From contig SVFM01000002.1 of the NCBI GenBank assembly GCA_015056865.1, positions 129,791 through 193,790 of the forward strand: a stretch of DNA of 64,000 bases, read 5' to 3'. Positions 17,238-25,702 of the stretch are shown one piece after another; positions within the stretch are counted from its first letter, which is position 1; the number at the start of each line of letters is the position of its first letter. Origin of the DNA: Lachnospiraceae bacterium (lineage in GTDB: Bacteria > Bacillota > Clostridia > Lachnospirales > Lachnospiraceae). The position numbers and the translations under genes were made by a program. The notes under the pieces were generated by a model that was not told the origin of the DNA, did no database searches, and worked only from the letters and a program-made list of their open reading frames with translations.

Positions 17238-17837
17238 TCACTCTGATTTTGTCTGGATCTTTACCCATTCCTTATAGGTATCCGGAAACATGACCCGGTA
17301 GATCTGTTCCAAAGCATCCAGCACCCGGATTTCATCCTTCTGTTCCTGAATGGGAAGATAGAACACCTGATAATCCGCCCCGCAGTAGGAAACATGAATC
17401 CGGGTTTCCCGCACACCGTTTCGCAGATAAAAATCATTGCGCCGGCTTCGAAGCTGCTTCTCCTTATCATCCGCCGCCAGCAGCACGTCTTCCGTCTCCA
17501 GCAAAATGCTCTGCCGGTCTGCATACCACCGGCTCATGCGCTGCAAAAAGATACTCCCTATGCCTTTTCCTCTGTGATCCTCCAGCACTGCATAGTAATC
17601 CAAAAGCAGATTCTGCCCATCCGGTGCCACTACGTACAGCGCATAGGCCACAAGGGCCTCCCCTTCAAAAAGCCCCAGCCCCTCATAGGCTCCGGCCTGA
17701 TACATGCGCCTGATCGCCTTCATGGGCTTTCTCTCATTTGCAGGAAAATGCCTGACCGCCGGTCCCATATAGATTTCTTCAATTTCTTCTAATCCAAGTA
17801 CCTTGATATCAAATTGTTGATCCACTTTTGTCATCAT
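17238..17837 (-). CDS. GNAT family N-acetyltransferase
   Basis: 199-residue predicted acetyltransferase. The acetyl-CoA loop is seen in DYYAVLEDHRGKGIGSIFLQRM (R-G-K-G-I-G), followed by a family-variable C-terminus with RSRRNDFYLRNGVRET. Substrate unknown. The start overlaps the rqcH stop by four bases, so it is co-translated with rqcH; whether it modifies a ribosome-quality-control component is speculation. Confidence 0.85.
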   Translation of the reverse strand: MMTKVDQQFDIKVLGLEEIEEIYMGPAVRHFPANERKPMKAIRRMYQAGAYEGLGLFEGEALVAYALYVVAPDGQNLLLDYYAVLEDHRGKGIGSIFLQRMSRWYADRQSILLETEDVLLAADDKEKQLRSRRNDFYLRNGVRETRIHVSYCGADYQVFYLPIQEQKDEIRVLDALEQIYRVMFPDTYKEWVKIQTKSE

Positions 17838-19576
17838 TCCACCTGTTCCATGCCGGAAATATCCGTATCTATCATCATAGAATAATTGGTATAATACACC
17901 ACAAACCCGGGCTTTGCACCGGCTGGTTTCTTCACATGCTTTTTCTGGATGTAATCGATCTCCACCTTCTCCTGCTGTCTTCCTCTGGAATAATACGCCG
18001 CCAGTCTGGCTGCCTCCTCAAAGGTTTGATCCGGCAGTTCTCCCTCCCCCACCTTGACGATCACATGGGAACCGGGCATGCCTTTGGCATGAAACCACCA
18101 GTCGTTTCCTGATGCGAATTTAAAGGTCAGCTCGTCATTCTGAAAATTGTTTTTCCCCACATAGATGTGATACCCATCACTGCTGATATAATGGAAGGGC
18201 CTGCTGGTGATCTTTTCTTTCTTGCCGCCGCTGGTCTTTCGAAGGTAGCCGCTTTGAACCAACTCCTGCCTGATCTGCACCAGATCCTCCTCTGCCACCG
18301 CAATATCAAGGGCTGCGCTAACAGATTCCAGGTGCTCAATCTCCTCCTTCACCTCTGCTGTCAATTCAGAGAGTGCCTCATAGGTTCTCTTCAGCTTAGC
18401 ATATTTATCAAAATATTTTTTGGCATTCTCCAAAGGAGAAATGGTTTCGTCCAGAGGAATTTCCACGGGATCTCCGGTATAGTAATTGATGGCGGTAAAA
18501 GACTTGCTCCCCTGGGGCACATTGTACCCGTAGGTGTTGATCAATTCCCCATAGATCCGATATTTATCACGCTTTTGTGTGTCCTGCATCTGCCGAAGCT
18601 GCAGGTCGTATTTTTTCACAGTTCTCTCCAGGGCAGTCTGAACAATCTTGCGCAGATCAGCAGACTTCTGACGAATTCTGGTCAGGGCATTTTTCTCTGC
18701 ATAATAGTGCTCCAAAAGGGCAGACATGCTTTCACAGTATTCCAAATGATCCTCTCCCTGGCTGTACATGGTCAGTGCAAAAGCCCCGAACTCCACCGGC
18801 TCCTTACCGGTGTAGGCGATACAGGGTGCAAACTCCCCGGCCCGTATCTGTTTCATCACATTCTCAAATTCCCAGTACAGCCTGTCCATATCCTCCATAC
18901 CCATAGAGGCCACGGGCATCTCCCCATCCACTTTGGCCCGATAACACAATTCCTGGGCTACCACAGGAGAGATTCCTGTAAAACTTTGGTACAAAGCCTT
19001 AAAAGCAGGCATAGGTTTGGCCCACAGACGCTCCCCAAAACCGTCTGCCCCTACCGTCAAAGGATCCCCTTTCTCCACGGTCTGCGGCATAAAATAAGGT
19101 TTCCCCGGCAACACCTCCCGGACACTGCTGACCAGTGCCGATACTCTCTTGATGCTGTCAATGATAGTGCCGTCACTACCGCAAAAAATAATATTACTGT
19201 GCTTTCCCATGATCTCCACGATCAGGGTCTTGCGGCACAGATCCCCCATTTCATCCAGATGTTCCAGTTCTATGTGCACAGCCCGTTCCAGCCCGGGCTG
19301 CGTAATGGACAAGATCCTGCCGTTTTGCAAATGCTTCCTAAGGAGCATACAAAAGTTAGGTGCAGTCAGCGGGCTGGGTTTATTTTTCTCTGTCAAATAG
19401 ATCAGGGGCAAAGAGGCATCTGCTGAGATCAGCAGACGATATTGACCTCCCGCTGCCTTTACGGTAAGAAGCAGTTCGTCCTCCTCAGGCTGGGCGATCT
19501 TATATAATCTGCCTCCTGTCAGGCAGTCATTTAATTCCTTTACAATATTTGCTATGGTGATTCCGTCAAAAGCCAT
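17834..19576 (-). CDS. rqcH: Ribosome quality-control protein RqcH (NFACT, formerly FbpA)
   Basis: 580-residue NFACT protein that binds stalled 50S subunits and adds C-terminal alanine tails to nascent chains. NFACT-N begins with MAFDGITIANIVKEL and has GKHSNIIF, then a helix-hairpin-helix region near GISPVVAQEL, a coiled coil (about 300-440), and the NFACT-R domain with HYISSDGYHIYVGKNN..NDELTFK and DWWFHAKGMPGSHVIVK. These fit RqcH; older annotation called it fibronectin-binding. It lies in an apparent glgA-flippase-rqcH-GNAT unit. Confidence 0.93.
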   Translation of the reverse strand: MAFDGITIANIVKELNDCLTGGRLYKIAQPEEDELLLTVKAAGGQYRLLISADASLPLIYLTEKNKPSPLTAPNFCMLLRKHLQNGRILSITQPGLERAVHIELEHLDEMGDLCRKTLIVEIMGKHSNIIFCGSDGTIIDSIKRVSALVSSVREVLPGKPYFMPQTVEKGDPLTVGADGFGERLWAKPMPAFKALYQSFTGISPVVAQELCYRAKVDGEMPVASMGMEDMDRLYWEFENVMKQIRAGEFAPCIAYTGKEPVEFGAFALTMYSQGEDHLEYCESMSALLEHYYAEKNALTRIRQKSADLRKIVQTALERTVKKYDLQLRQMQDTQKRDKYRIYGELINTYGYNVPQGSKSFTAINYYTGDPVEIPLDETISPLENAKKYFDKYAKLKRTYEALSELTAEVKEEIEHLESVSAALDIAVAEEDLVQIRQELVQSGYLRKTSGGKKEKITSRPFHYISSDGYHIYVGKNNFQNDELTFKFASGNDWWFHAKGMPGSHVIVKVGEGELPDQTFEEAARLAAYYSRGRQQEKVEIDYIQKKHVKKPAGAKPGFVVYYTNYSMMIDTDISGMEQVE

Positions 19577-19591
19577 GGTGCCATCCTCTCC

Positions 19592-21373
19592 TTACATGAT
19601 CCTGCACTTCTTTGCAATCTTTACCAACAGGTATCCCTTGGGAATAGACCGAAGTTCCGTCTCTGTTACTCCCCGCAGTACGATCTCCAACACAAAATAG
19701 GCCACTGCACCTGCAATCACTGCACACACCAGCGCGATCACATTGGAGCTGGCCAGATAATAGACACCCTGGTATACACCCCAGGCCACCAGTCCCATCA
19801 CCGCTGAAGCCACAGCCGGAACAATAAAGCTTCTCAAAAGCTCCTGCCTGTAACCCATGAATCTGCGCAACGCTCTCTGATTCAACACACACATCAACCC
19901 GGAATAGATCAGATCTGTAAAGACCAAAGCATACAGTCCCAGATCTGTAAAAAGAATCAGCAAGACTAGCACCAATGTCTGAGGGATCAATGCCAGCGCT
20001 GCATTTTTTACCGGCACATTTACCTTCCCGATGCCCTGCAGCACAGAGTTAGTCAAAGTGGACAATGCGTAAAACACCACGGATATGGCTATGGTGCGCA
20101 AAAGCATCGATGCCAGTTCCAAAGATTCCTTCTGAGGAAACAAAAGCTGCATAACCGGTTTTGCCAATACACCGATCCCTACCGCTGCAGGAATGCATAC
20201 CATCATGGTAACTTTCACCGCTTTATACACCTTCCCAATGGCATCCTCCTGATCCTGCCTTGCCCAGGCAGTAGAAATGGTGGGCAGTATGGCTGCCGAC
20301 ATGGCCGAGGAAAGTGCTACGGGAATGTTACGTATGACCACCGCCTTGCCTGCAAAAATGCCATAGTTGGTAAAGGCATCCTTCTCCGACATGTCTTTCA
20401 GAAACATATATAGTTTTGTATAAATCGTCTGATTCAGGGAAGTATTCACATTATAAATTGCCGTACTGAGTATGAAAGGCATTACCACCGAGGTGATCAT
20501 TCTAAGGATCGTACCATAAGAATCTACTTGCTCTGTCCTGTCACGCTGCATCCTTCGCTGTATGATCTGCCGGTTCATGCCATACACAGCCCACATGAAC
20601 AACAAGGCTGTCAACACGCCGGCTCCGGTTCCTATGGCACTGCCGATGGCACCGTAGGTAGCATGTTTCGTATTCCATTCCTCCTGCTCTGCTGTCAGGA
20701 TATACACAGTGGCCCCCGTCTCATCCGATACCGGAAGTCCATTCTCATCCACCAGCACGTCCGCCTGCTCTTCTATAACCTCCCCGCCAAAGGATACCGC
20801 TCCATCCGCTGAGATCACATAATAATCCGCATCTCCAAGAACACTCATAATCAGGAACAGGGCTGCTCCGATACTGACCGCAGCATTCAAAATCTGTTCC
20901 AATATCTGGGAAACAGAAGTCTGGGCCATGGATCTGTGGGCCTGGAAATATCCTCTAAGCACCCCCAGAATACCGTATAAGAAAATGGTTGGCGCAAACA
21001 CCCGAAGAACCGTGACTGCCGGTCCATCCAACAAAATACCGGCACCGAAAAACAGTACAAGTCCCGCGGCGCCTCCTACTACCATGGCATACCACATGGC
21101 ACACACAAAGATCCGGTGGGCATTTCTGTATTCCCGCAGGGACAGCTTTTGCGCAATCACTTTGGAGATAGCCGCCGGAATACTGTAGGATGAGATCAGC
21201 AGAATAATAGTATAGATATTATAGGCCGACTGAAAATACCCCATTCCACGGTCTCCGATAACCGCAGTTAAAGGGCTCCTGTATAAGAGCCCTATCAGCC
21301 TGCATATGATCCCCGCAGCCGCCAAAATACCGGCCTGCAGGATAAATCCATCCTTTTTTTCCTTTTTGCCCAT
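19592..21373 (-). CDS. MOP-family flippase (MurJ/SpoVB-like polysaccharide/lipid exporter)
   Basis: 593-residue polytopic protein (about 14 helices) of the oligosaccharide flippase group; relatives move lipid-linked precursors such as lipid II, and SpoVB acts in spore cortex synthesis. N-terminal QAGILAAAGIICRLIGLLYRSPL and AYNIYTIILLISSYSIPAAISK are characteristic. Unusual is a roughly 60-residue polar, acidic insertion (about residues 190-250, from DADYYVISADG to EWNTKHATYG) between helices, making it longer than common SpoVB. ATG 21373 is preferred over TTG 21385; the ribosome-binding site is weak, and the gene is 22 bases downstream of glgA. Confidence 0.85.
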   Translation of the reverse strand: MGKKEKKDGFILQAGILAAAGIICRLIGLLYRSPLTAVIGDRGMGYFQSAYNIYTIILLISSYSIPAAISKVIAQKLSLREYRNAHRIFVCAMWYAMVVGGAAGLVLFFGAGILLDGPAVTVLRVFAPTIFLYGILGVLRGYFQAHRSMAQTSVSQILEQILNAAVSIGAALFLIMSVLGDADYYVISADGAVSFGGEVIEEQADVLVDENGLPVSDETGATVYILTAEQEEWNTKHATYGAIGSAIGTGAGVLTALLFMWAVYGMNRQIIQRRMQRDRTEQVDSYGTILRMITSVVMPFILSTAIYNVNTSLNQTIYTKLYMFLKDMSEKDAFTNYGIFAGKAVVIRNIPVALSSAMSAAILPTISTAWARQDQEDAIGKVYKAVKVTMMVCIPAAVGIGVLAKPVMQLLFPQKESLELASMLLRTIAISVVFYALSTLTNSVLQGIGKVNVPVKNAALALIPQTLVLVLLILFTDLGLYALVFTDLIYSGLMCVLNQRALRRFMGYRQELLRSFIVPAVASAVMGLVAWGVYQGVYYLASSNVIALVCAVIAGAVAYFVLEIVLRGVTETELRSIPKGYLLVKIAKKCRIM

Positions 21374-21395
21374 CACGAATACCAACCATAAGATC

Positions 21396-22841
21396 TTAAC
21401 CGATCAGCCAGTCATACATCTCCTGATACTTTCCGGCGGACACATGCCAGGAAAAATCCGCCTTCATGGCACGATCCACGATCTTATTCCACTCTCTTTT
21501 TTTCTTATAGTATATTGCTTCAGCATACCGGACAGTCCCCAGCATCTCATGTGCGTTATAATTGGCAAAGCTGAAACCTGTACCGCTGCCTTCATACTCA
21601 TTATATGGCTGTACCGTGTCCTTCAGACCACCTGTCTCCCTCACAATAGGTACCGTACCATAACGCAGGGCCATCAACTGACTCAAACCGCAGGGTTCAA
21701 ACAGGGAGGGCATCAGAAACGCATCGCACCCTGCATATACCTTGTGAGACAAGGCTTCGGAATAATAAATATTGGCCGACACCTTATCTCCATACTTCCA
21801 ATCGAAATGCCGGAACATATTCTCATAGCGTTCCTCTCCGGTACCCAGCACCACAATCTGTATATCATCCTGACAAAGCTCATCCATCACACAATCGATC
21901 AGATCAAACCCTTTCTGATCCGTCAGTCTGGACACAATTCCGATCATGAATTTCTTATCATCTTCCGCAAGTCCCAGTTCCTTCTGCAGCGCACGCTTAT
22001 TCTTGATCTTCCTTTCACGGAAATTTTCCTGATTGTAATGATACTTGATATGAGGATCTGTTTCCGGATTAAAGTCTTCACAATCAATCCCGTTGACAAT
22101 GCCCCTAAGATCCCCGCTTCTGGCACTCAACAGGCCATCCAGGCCCTCCCCGTAAAAGGATGTCTTGATCTCCTCAGCATAAGTATTGCTGACTGTGGTC
22201 AACGCGTCCGCATATACCAACCCGCCCTTCAGCAAATTGGCTGCATTGTAGGCTTCCAGCTTATCGGCGGTAAAATAATGGTCCGGCAACCCAGAAATGC
22301 GCTTCACATCATCAATATTCCATCTTCCCTGGAATTTCAGATTGTGGATGGTCATTACGGACTTCATACCTCTGAAAAACGGATCCCCATAGAAACGTTC
22401 CTTCAAAAATACCGGGATCAGGCCTGTCTGCCAATCATGACAATGGATCAGGTCCGGCCGAAAATCAATGATCGGCAACGCGGAAAGAACTGCCTTGGAA
22501 AAATAAATATATTTCTCAATCTCGAAATAATGATTGTCCCCATAAGGCTTAAAGCCCCCAAAATACTTCTCATTGTCAATAAAGTAATAGGTGATTCCTC
22601 CTGCCTGTGCCTGCAGAACCCCCACATACTCCTCTTTCCAATTGAAATCCATATAAAAGTGTGTCATATAAGACAACTTTTCCTGCATTTCCTGACGCAT
22701 ACAGGTGTATCTGGGGATCATGATCCTGATATCATAATGCTCCCTGTCAATACATTTCGGCAAAGAACCTATTACATCCGCCAATCCCCCGGTCTTAATA
22801 AATGGTACTCCCTCTGATGCCACAAATAAGATCTTCTTCAT
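21396..22841 (-). CDS. glgA: Glycogen synthase (ADP-glucose)
   Basis: 481-residue GT5 glycosyltransferase that elongates alpha-1,4-glucan from ADP-glucose. N-terminal KKILFVASEGVPFIKTGGLADVIGSLPK includes the K-T-G-G-L ADP-glucose site; HCHDWQTGLIPVFLKE and the C-terminal LMPSLFEPCGLSQLMALRYGTVPIVRETGGL complete the GT-B core. AGGAGG precedes ATG 22841; the frame upstream to 22955 is leader. No other glg genes are nearby. Confidence 0.95.
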   Translation of the reverse strand: MKKILFVASEGVPFIKTGGLADVIGSLPKCIDREHYDIRIMIPRYTCMRQEMQEKLSYMTHFYMDFNWKEEYVGVLQAQAGGITYYFIDNEKYFGGFKPYGDNHYFEIEKYIYFSKAVLSALPIIDFRPDLIHCHDWQTGLIPVFLKERFYGDPFFRGMKSVMTIHNLKFQGRWNIDDVKRISGLPDHYFTADKLEAYNAANLLKGGLVYADALTTVSNTYAEEIKTSFYGEGLDGLLSARSGDLRGIVNGIDCEDFNPETDPHIKYHYNQENFRERKIKNKRALQKELGLAEDDKKFMIGIVSRLTDQKGFDLIDCVMDELCQDDIQIVVLGTGEERYENMFRHFDWKYGDKVSANIYYSEALSHKVYAGCDAFLMPSLFEPCGLSQLMALRYGTVPIVRETGGLKDTVQPYNEYEGSGTGFSFANYNAHEMLGTVRYAEAIYYKKKREWNKIVDRAMKADFSWHVSAGKYQEMYDWLIG

Positions 22842-22929
22842 CAAAACCTCCTGAAAACGTTTACCATACCACTCTCGAATGCAAGCATTCGGCGTGCACC
22901 AAGGCACGGGGCTGCATGGCTCTGAGTTT
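22842..22929 (-). promoter_or_regulatory. Structured 5' leader of glgA
   Basis: The leader of about 88 bases holds two adjacent perfect hairpins: CGAATGC/GCATTCG (22876-22882 and 22885-22891) and CGTGC/GCACG (22893-22897 and 22904-22908). Neither has a T-run. They may protect the mRNA or affect translation; I do not recognise a riboswitch. Confidence 0.4.
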
Positions 22930-22935
22930 AGGTAT

Positions 22936-22964
22936 ATTATACACCACCGGGACAAGGTTTTAAA
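22936..22964 (-). promoter_or_regulatory. Promoter of glgA
   Basis: TATAAT (22941-22936) with TTTAAA (22964-22959) 17 bases upstream on the minus strand. The -35 box matches at 4 of 6. Confidence 0.6.
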
Positions 22965-22992
22965 GTGATTTTTGTAATCTTGGCTTCGGAAT

Positions 22993-23511
22993 CTAAGATC
23001 TGTACTGCAATCTGATGCGGTCGGCGATCAGTGCAATAAATTCTGAGTTTGTAGGTTTTCCTTTCCCGGTATTTACAGTATACCCAAACAGTGCATCTAA
23101 AGTCTCCATCTTGCCGCGGGACCAGGCCACCTCAATAGCATGTCGGATAGCCCGCTCCACCCGGCTTGGTGTTGTCTGGAACTTTTTGGCTATGGTGGGA
23201 TAGAGGATTTTGGTGATGGAACTTAACATAGCTGTATCCTCCACCGACATCATAATGGCTTCCCGCAAATACTGGTATCCTTTAATATGTGCCGGGACCC
23301 CGATCTCATGAATCATATCTGTCACGTCTTTTTCCAAATCCCGACTGACTTTATTCTCCTGTACCCTTGTATCTATTGTACCTTTTTGCTCCTTCTTACC
23401 GCCCGGAACAGTTATCATAATCTGAAATTCCTTGTCCGCATTCATCAAATCTCCTAGAATTTTGTATACCTTTTCGTTGTCCTTTGCAGTTATGAGATTT
23501 AATTGTTCCAT
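22993..23511 (-). CDS. Spo0A DNA-binding domain protein without a receiver domain
   Basis: 172 residues. From about residue 60 to the end the sequence is a clear Spo0A effector domain: [35 protein letters not shown], recognition helix [17 protein letters not shown], and [21 protein letters not shown]. Normal Spo0A is about 260 residues with an N-terminal phospho-acceptor receiver. Here the first 60 residues ([20 protein letters not shown]...) lack the acidic pocket and phospho-Asp, and no receiver is encoded upstream. The domain therefore may act constitutively or compete for 0A boxes. The ATG follows GGAGGAG. Divergent from the DUF4317 gene. Confidence 0.88.
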   Translation of the reverse strand: MEQLNLITAKDNEKVYKILGDLMNADKEFQIMITVPGGKKEQKGTIDTRVQENKVSRDLEKDVTDMIHEIGVPAHIKGYQYLREAIMMSVEDTAMLSSITKILYPTIAKKFQTTPSRVERAIRHAIEVAWSRGKMETLDALFGYTVNTGKGKPTNSEFIALIADRIRLQYRS

Positions 23512-23548
23512 GAAAAACTCCTCCTTTTTTACAAAAAACTGTCTTATA

Positions 23549-23578
23549 CATTATAATGTTATCCCGATTTTCGATTCA
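23549..23578 (-). promoter_or_regulatory. Promoter of the Spo0A-like gene
   Basis: TTGAAT (23578-23573), 18-base spacer, TATAAT (23554-23549) on the minus strand, about 40 bases before the start. Confidence 0.6.
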
Positions 23579-23674
23579 ACCTCAACGTATCGCGGTTTTC
23601 TATGCTTTTCGCCAACCTCACCCACGTTTAATCCTATTTATCTTTTATGCGACAGATTTTACCCTTTTGTGCAC

Positions 23675-23703
23675 TTGTCGATTTTCCAAATTTGTTCTAT
23701 ACT
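23675..23703 (+). promoter_or_regulatory. Promoter of the DUF4317-AraC unit, with 0A-box-like sequence
   Basis: TTGTCG (23675-23680), 17-base spacer, TATACT (23698-23703). The -35 box is embedded in TGTCGAT, one mismatch from the Spo0A box TGTCGAA, across from the divergent Spo0A-like gene. Confidence 0.65.
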
Positions 23704-23738
23704 TGAGAAAGAAAAAAGAAAAAGAAGGGATATGCAAC

Positions 23739-24890
23739 ATGAATAAACAGGAAATATCGGAGATCAAGAAATTATTTACCCCCAGAAATTGCTCCATCAC
23801 CCGTATCTGTGGCTGTTATGTGGATGGTGAAAAAAATAAAAAATCAAGCTTTCGGGAGGCATTCTTGGCTCTTCCGGAGGAAGAAATGTTCAAATATTTT
23901 CAGATTTTGCGAAAAAATCTATCCGGCACACCGGGGCGCAACCTGCTGACACTAGAGTTTCCGCTGACCTGCGAGGAGTCCGGTGGGACTCAGGAGTTCC
24001 TGCTGCGCCTTCGGGACAGCAAGCTGAAGGACGATGAACTGTTGGATCAGTTCTATGACAAAGTCATCGAAGCCTTTACCTACGTGGGGAATTACCTGAT
24101 CCTTCTGATACACGACGCCTATGATGTTCCGGGAAAAACCACAGATAATATCATTATGGAGGATGCCTCCGATGAAGTTTATGAATATATTATGTGCTGT
24201 ATCTGCCCCGTCAATCTCTCCAAACCGGGGCTAAGCTATGACGACCAAACCGGCGTCTTTCGCAACCGCATCCGGGACTGGGTGGTAGATATGCCGGAAG
24301 CCGGCTTCCTTTTCCCTGCCTTTACAGACCGAACCAGTGACATCCACAGCCTGCTGTATTACACAAAGGATGCCAACGAATTCAATCTCTCCTTTATGGA
24401 CACCCTGTTTGCCTGCCCCATCCCCCTGGCTGCCGGCTCCCAAAAGGAAACCTTTCAGGCCATTGTGGAGGATACTTTAGGGGAACAGTGCGACCTGGAA
24501 ACCGTAAAGAATATCCATGATAAACTAAATGAAATGATAGAAGAAAACAAGGACAATCCCCAGCCCCTTTCCCTGGATAAAAAGGAAGTGCGAAGCCTCC
24601 TCTTAAACAGCGGGGTAAAGGATGAAAAACTAGAAGTGTTTGACCGTTGCTACGACGCCGCAGCAGGAGAACAGACTTCTCTGCTGGTCTCCAACGTGGC
24701 AAACACCAGAACCTTTGAAGTGAAAACTCCGGATGTGGTAATCAAGGTCAACCCTGAGCGTACAGATCTGGTGGAAACCGCTGTCATTAATGGACGTCGT
24801 TGTCTGGTCATCCAGATCACCGACCAGGTGGAAGTCAACGGCATCCAGATCCGAAACAACTGTACCGATGATGACGAGGATATTTTATGA
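23739..24890 (+). CDS. DUF4317 family protein
   Basis: 383-residue cytoplasmic protein of a family common in Lachnospiraceae and without a known function. It begins NKQEISEIKKLFTPRNCSITRICGCYVDGEK, typical of DUF4317, and ends in an acidic tail DDDEDIL. No signal peptide, membrane segment or nucleotide-binding loop is visible. GAAGGGA lies 8 bases before ATG 23739; the open frame upstream includes the promoter. The AraC gene overlaps its stop by four bases, so both are one unit. Confidence 0.82.
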   Translation: MNKQEISEIKKLFTPRNCSITRICGCYVDGEKNKKSSFREAFLALPEEEMFKYFQILRKNLSGTPGRNLLTLEFPLTCEESGGTQEFLLRLRDSKLKDDELLDQFYDKVIEAFTYVGNYLILLIHDAYDVPGKTTDNIIMEDASDEVYEYIMCCICPVNLSKPGLSYDDQTGVFRNRIRDWVVDMPEAGFLFPAFTDRTSDIHSLLYYTKDANEFNLSFMDTLFACPIPLAAGSQKETFQAIVEDTLGEQCDLETVKNIHDKLNEMIEENKDNPQPLSLDKKEVRSLLLNSGVKDEKLEVFDRCYDAAAGEQTSLLVSNVANTRTFEVKTPDVVIKVNPERTDLVETAVINGRRCLVIQITDQVEVNGIQIRNNCTDDDEDIL

Positions 24891-25702
24891 TCAAAAAGAT
24901 GACGAATGATGACTTCCTGGAAAAGGGACCAATCGCCTGTACCGTACGAAATATACAGAATGAAGCTTTCGCCACACACTGGCATGACTTCTTAGAGCTG
25001 GAATACATCCTATCCGGAAGCGGCAGTTATATCATAGACGGTAAAAAATACGACATCGAACCGGGAATGGTCTTTTTGACCTCCCCCTATAACATCCATA
25101 TGGTGATCGCACGGAATCTTCACCTGATCAATATTTCTTTTTCCGTCAACAAGTGTGACCCTTCCATTTTGGCCAGGCTAAGCCTGACGGAAGCTGCCAT
25201 TGCGCACAAGCTTTGCCATAACGACCGCAACTTCATAAAAACCCTCTCCCTGGAACTTCTGGCACACCTGACGGATGACTCCTATACTACTTTGCTTTTA
25301 AACTGTATCCTGGAAAAACTGCAGAAAAGCGCTGCTTCGGAATCCTCCTGGCAGCCCGGCTTTTCTGCAGTTCAAAAAGCAAGACTCTATATCATCAATC
25401 ATTTTAAAAGTCCCCTCTCACAGGGAGAAGTTGCCGCATATGTGGGCTTGACGCCCTCCTACTTTTCCGCCTTGTTCAAGAAAGAAACGGGTATGAATTT
25501 TAAAGAATACCTGGATCAACTACGTCTGGAATATGCCAAAAAGTTGATCTGCGTTTCCGATATGACTATACAACAGGTCTGTACTGAGAGCGGATTTGGA
25601 TGTTATGAAAATTTCCTCCGTAGATTCAAGTCCCACTTTGGCGTTTCTCCGGGTCAGTTCAAATCTGCTGCCGCCGGATACTCGTTGCACAACAACCGAT
25701 AA
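24887..25702 (+). CDS. AraC family transcriptional regulator
   Basis: 271 residues: N-terminal cupin sensing domain (HWHDFLELEYILSGSGSYIIDGK, residues about 25-50) and C-terminal double helix-turn-helix (ARLYIINHFKSPLSQGEVAAYVGLTPSYFSALFKKETG and TIQQVCTESGFGCYENFLRRFKSHFGVSPGQF). Likely binds a sugar. It is co-translated with DUF4317 and convergent with the hydrolase/isomerase operon; its 3' end overlaps the isomerase 3' end by 49 bases. Control of that operon is a reasonable inference. Confidence 0.9.
   Translation: MIKKMTNDDFLEKGPIACTVRNIQNEAFATHWHDFLELEYILSGSGSYIIDGKKYDIEPGMVFLTSPYNIHMVIARNLHLINISFSVNKCDPSILARLSLTEAAIAHKLCHNDRNFIKTLSLELLAHLTDDSYTTLLLNCILEKLQKSAASESSWQPGFSAVQKARLYIINHFKSPLSQGEVAAYVGLTPSYFSALFKKETGMNFKEYLDQLRLEYAKKLICVSDMTIQQVCTESGFGCYENFLRRFKSHFGVSPGQFKSAAAGYSLHNNR

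Noticed and set aside
18167-19426. 419-codon plus-strand open frame opposite rqcH
   Set aside because: Antisense shadow of RqcH; no start signal or recognisable domain.
21306-22817. 503-codon plus-strand open frame opposite glgA
   Set aside because: Lies entirely antisense to a clear glycogen synthase, has no ribosome-binding site and reads as low-complexity hydrophobic noise.
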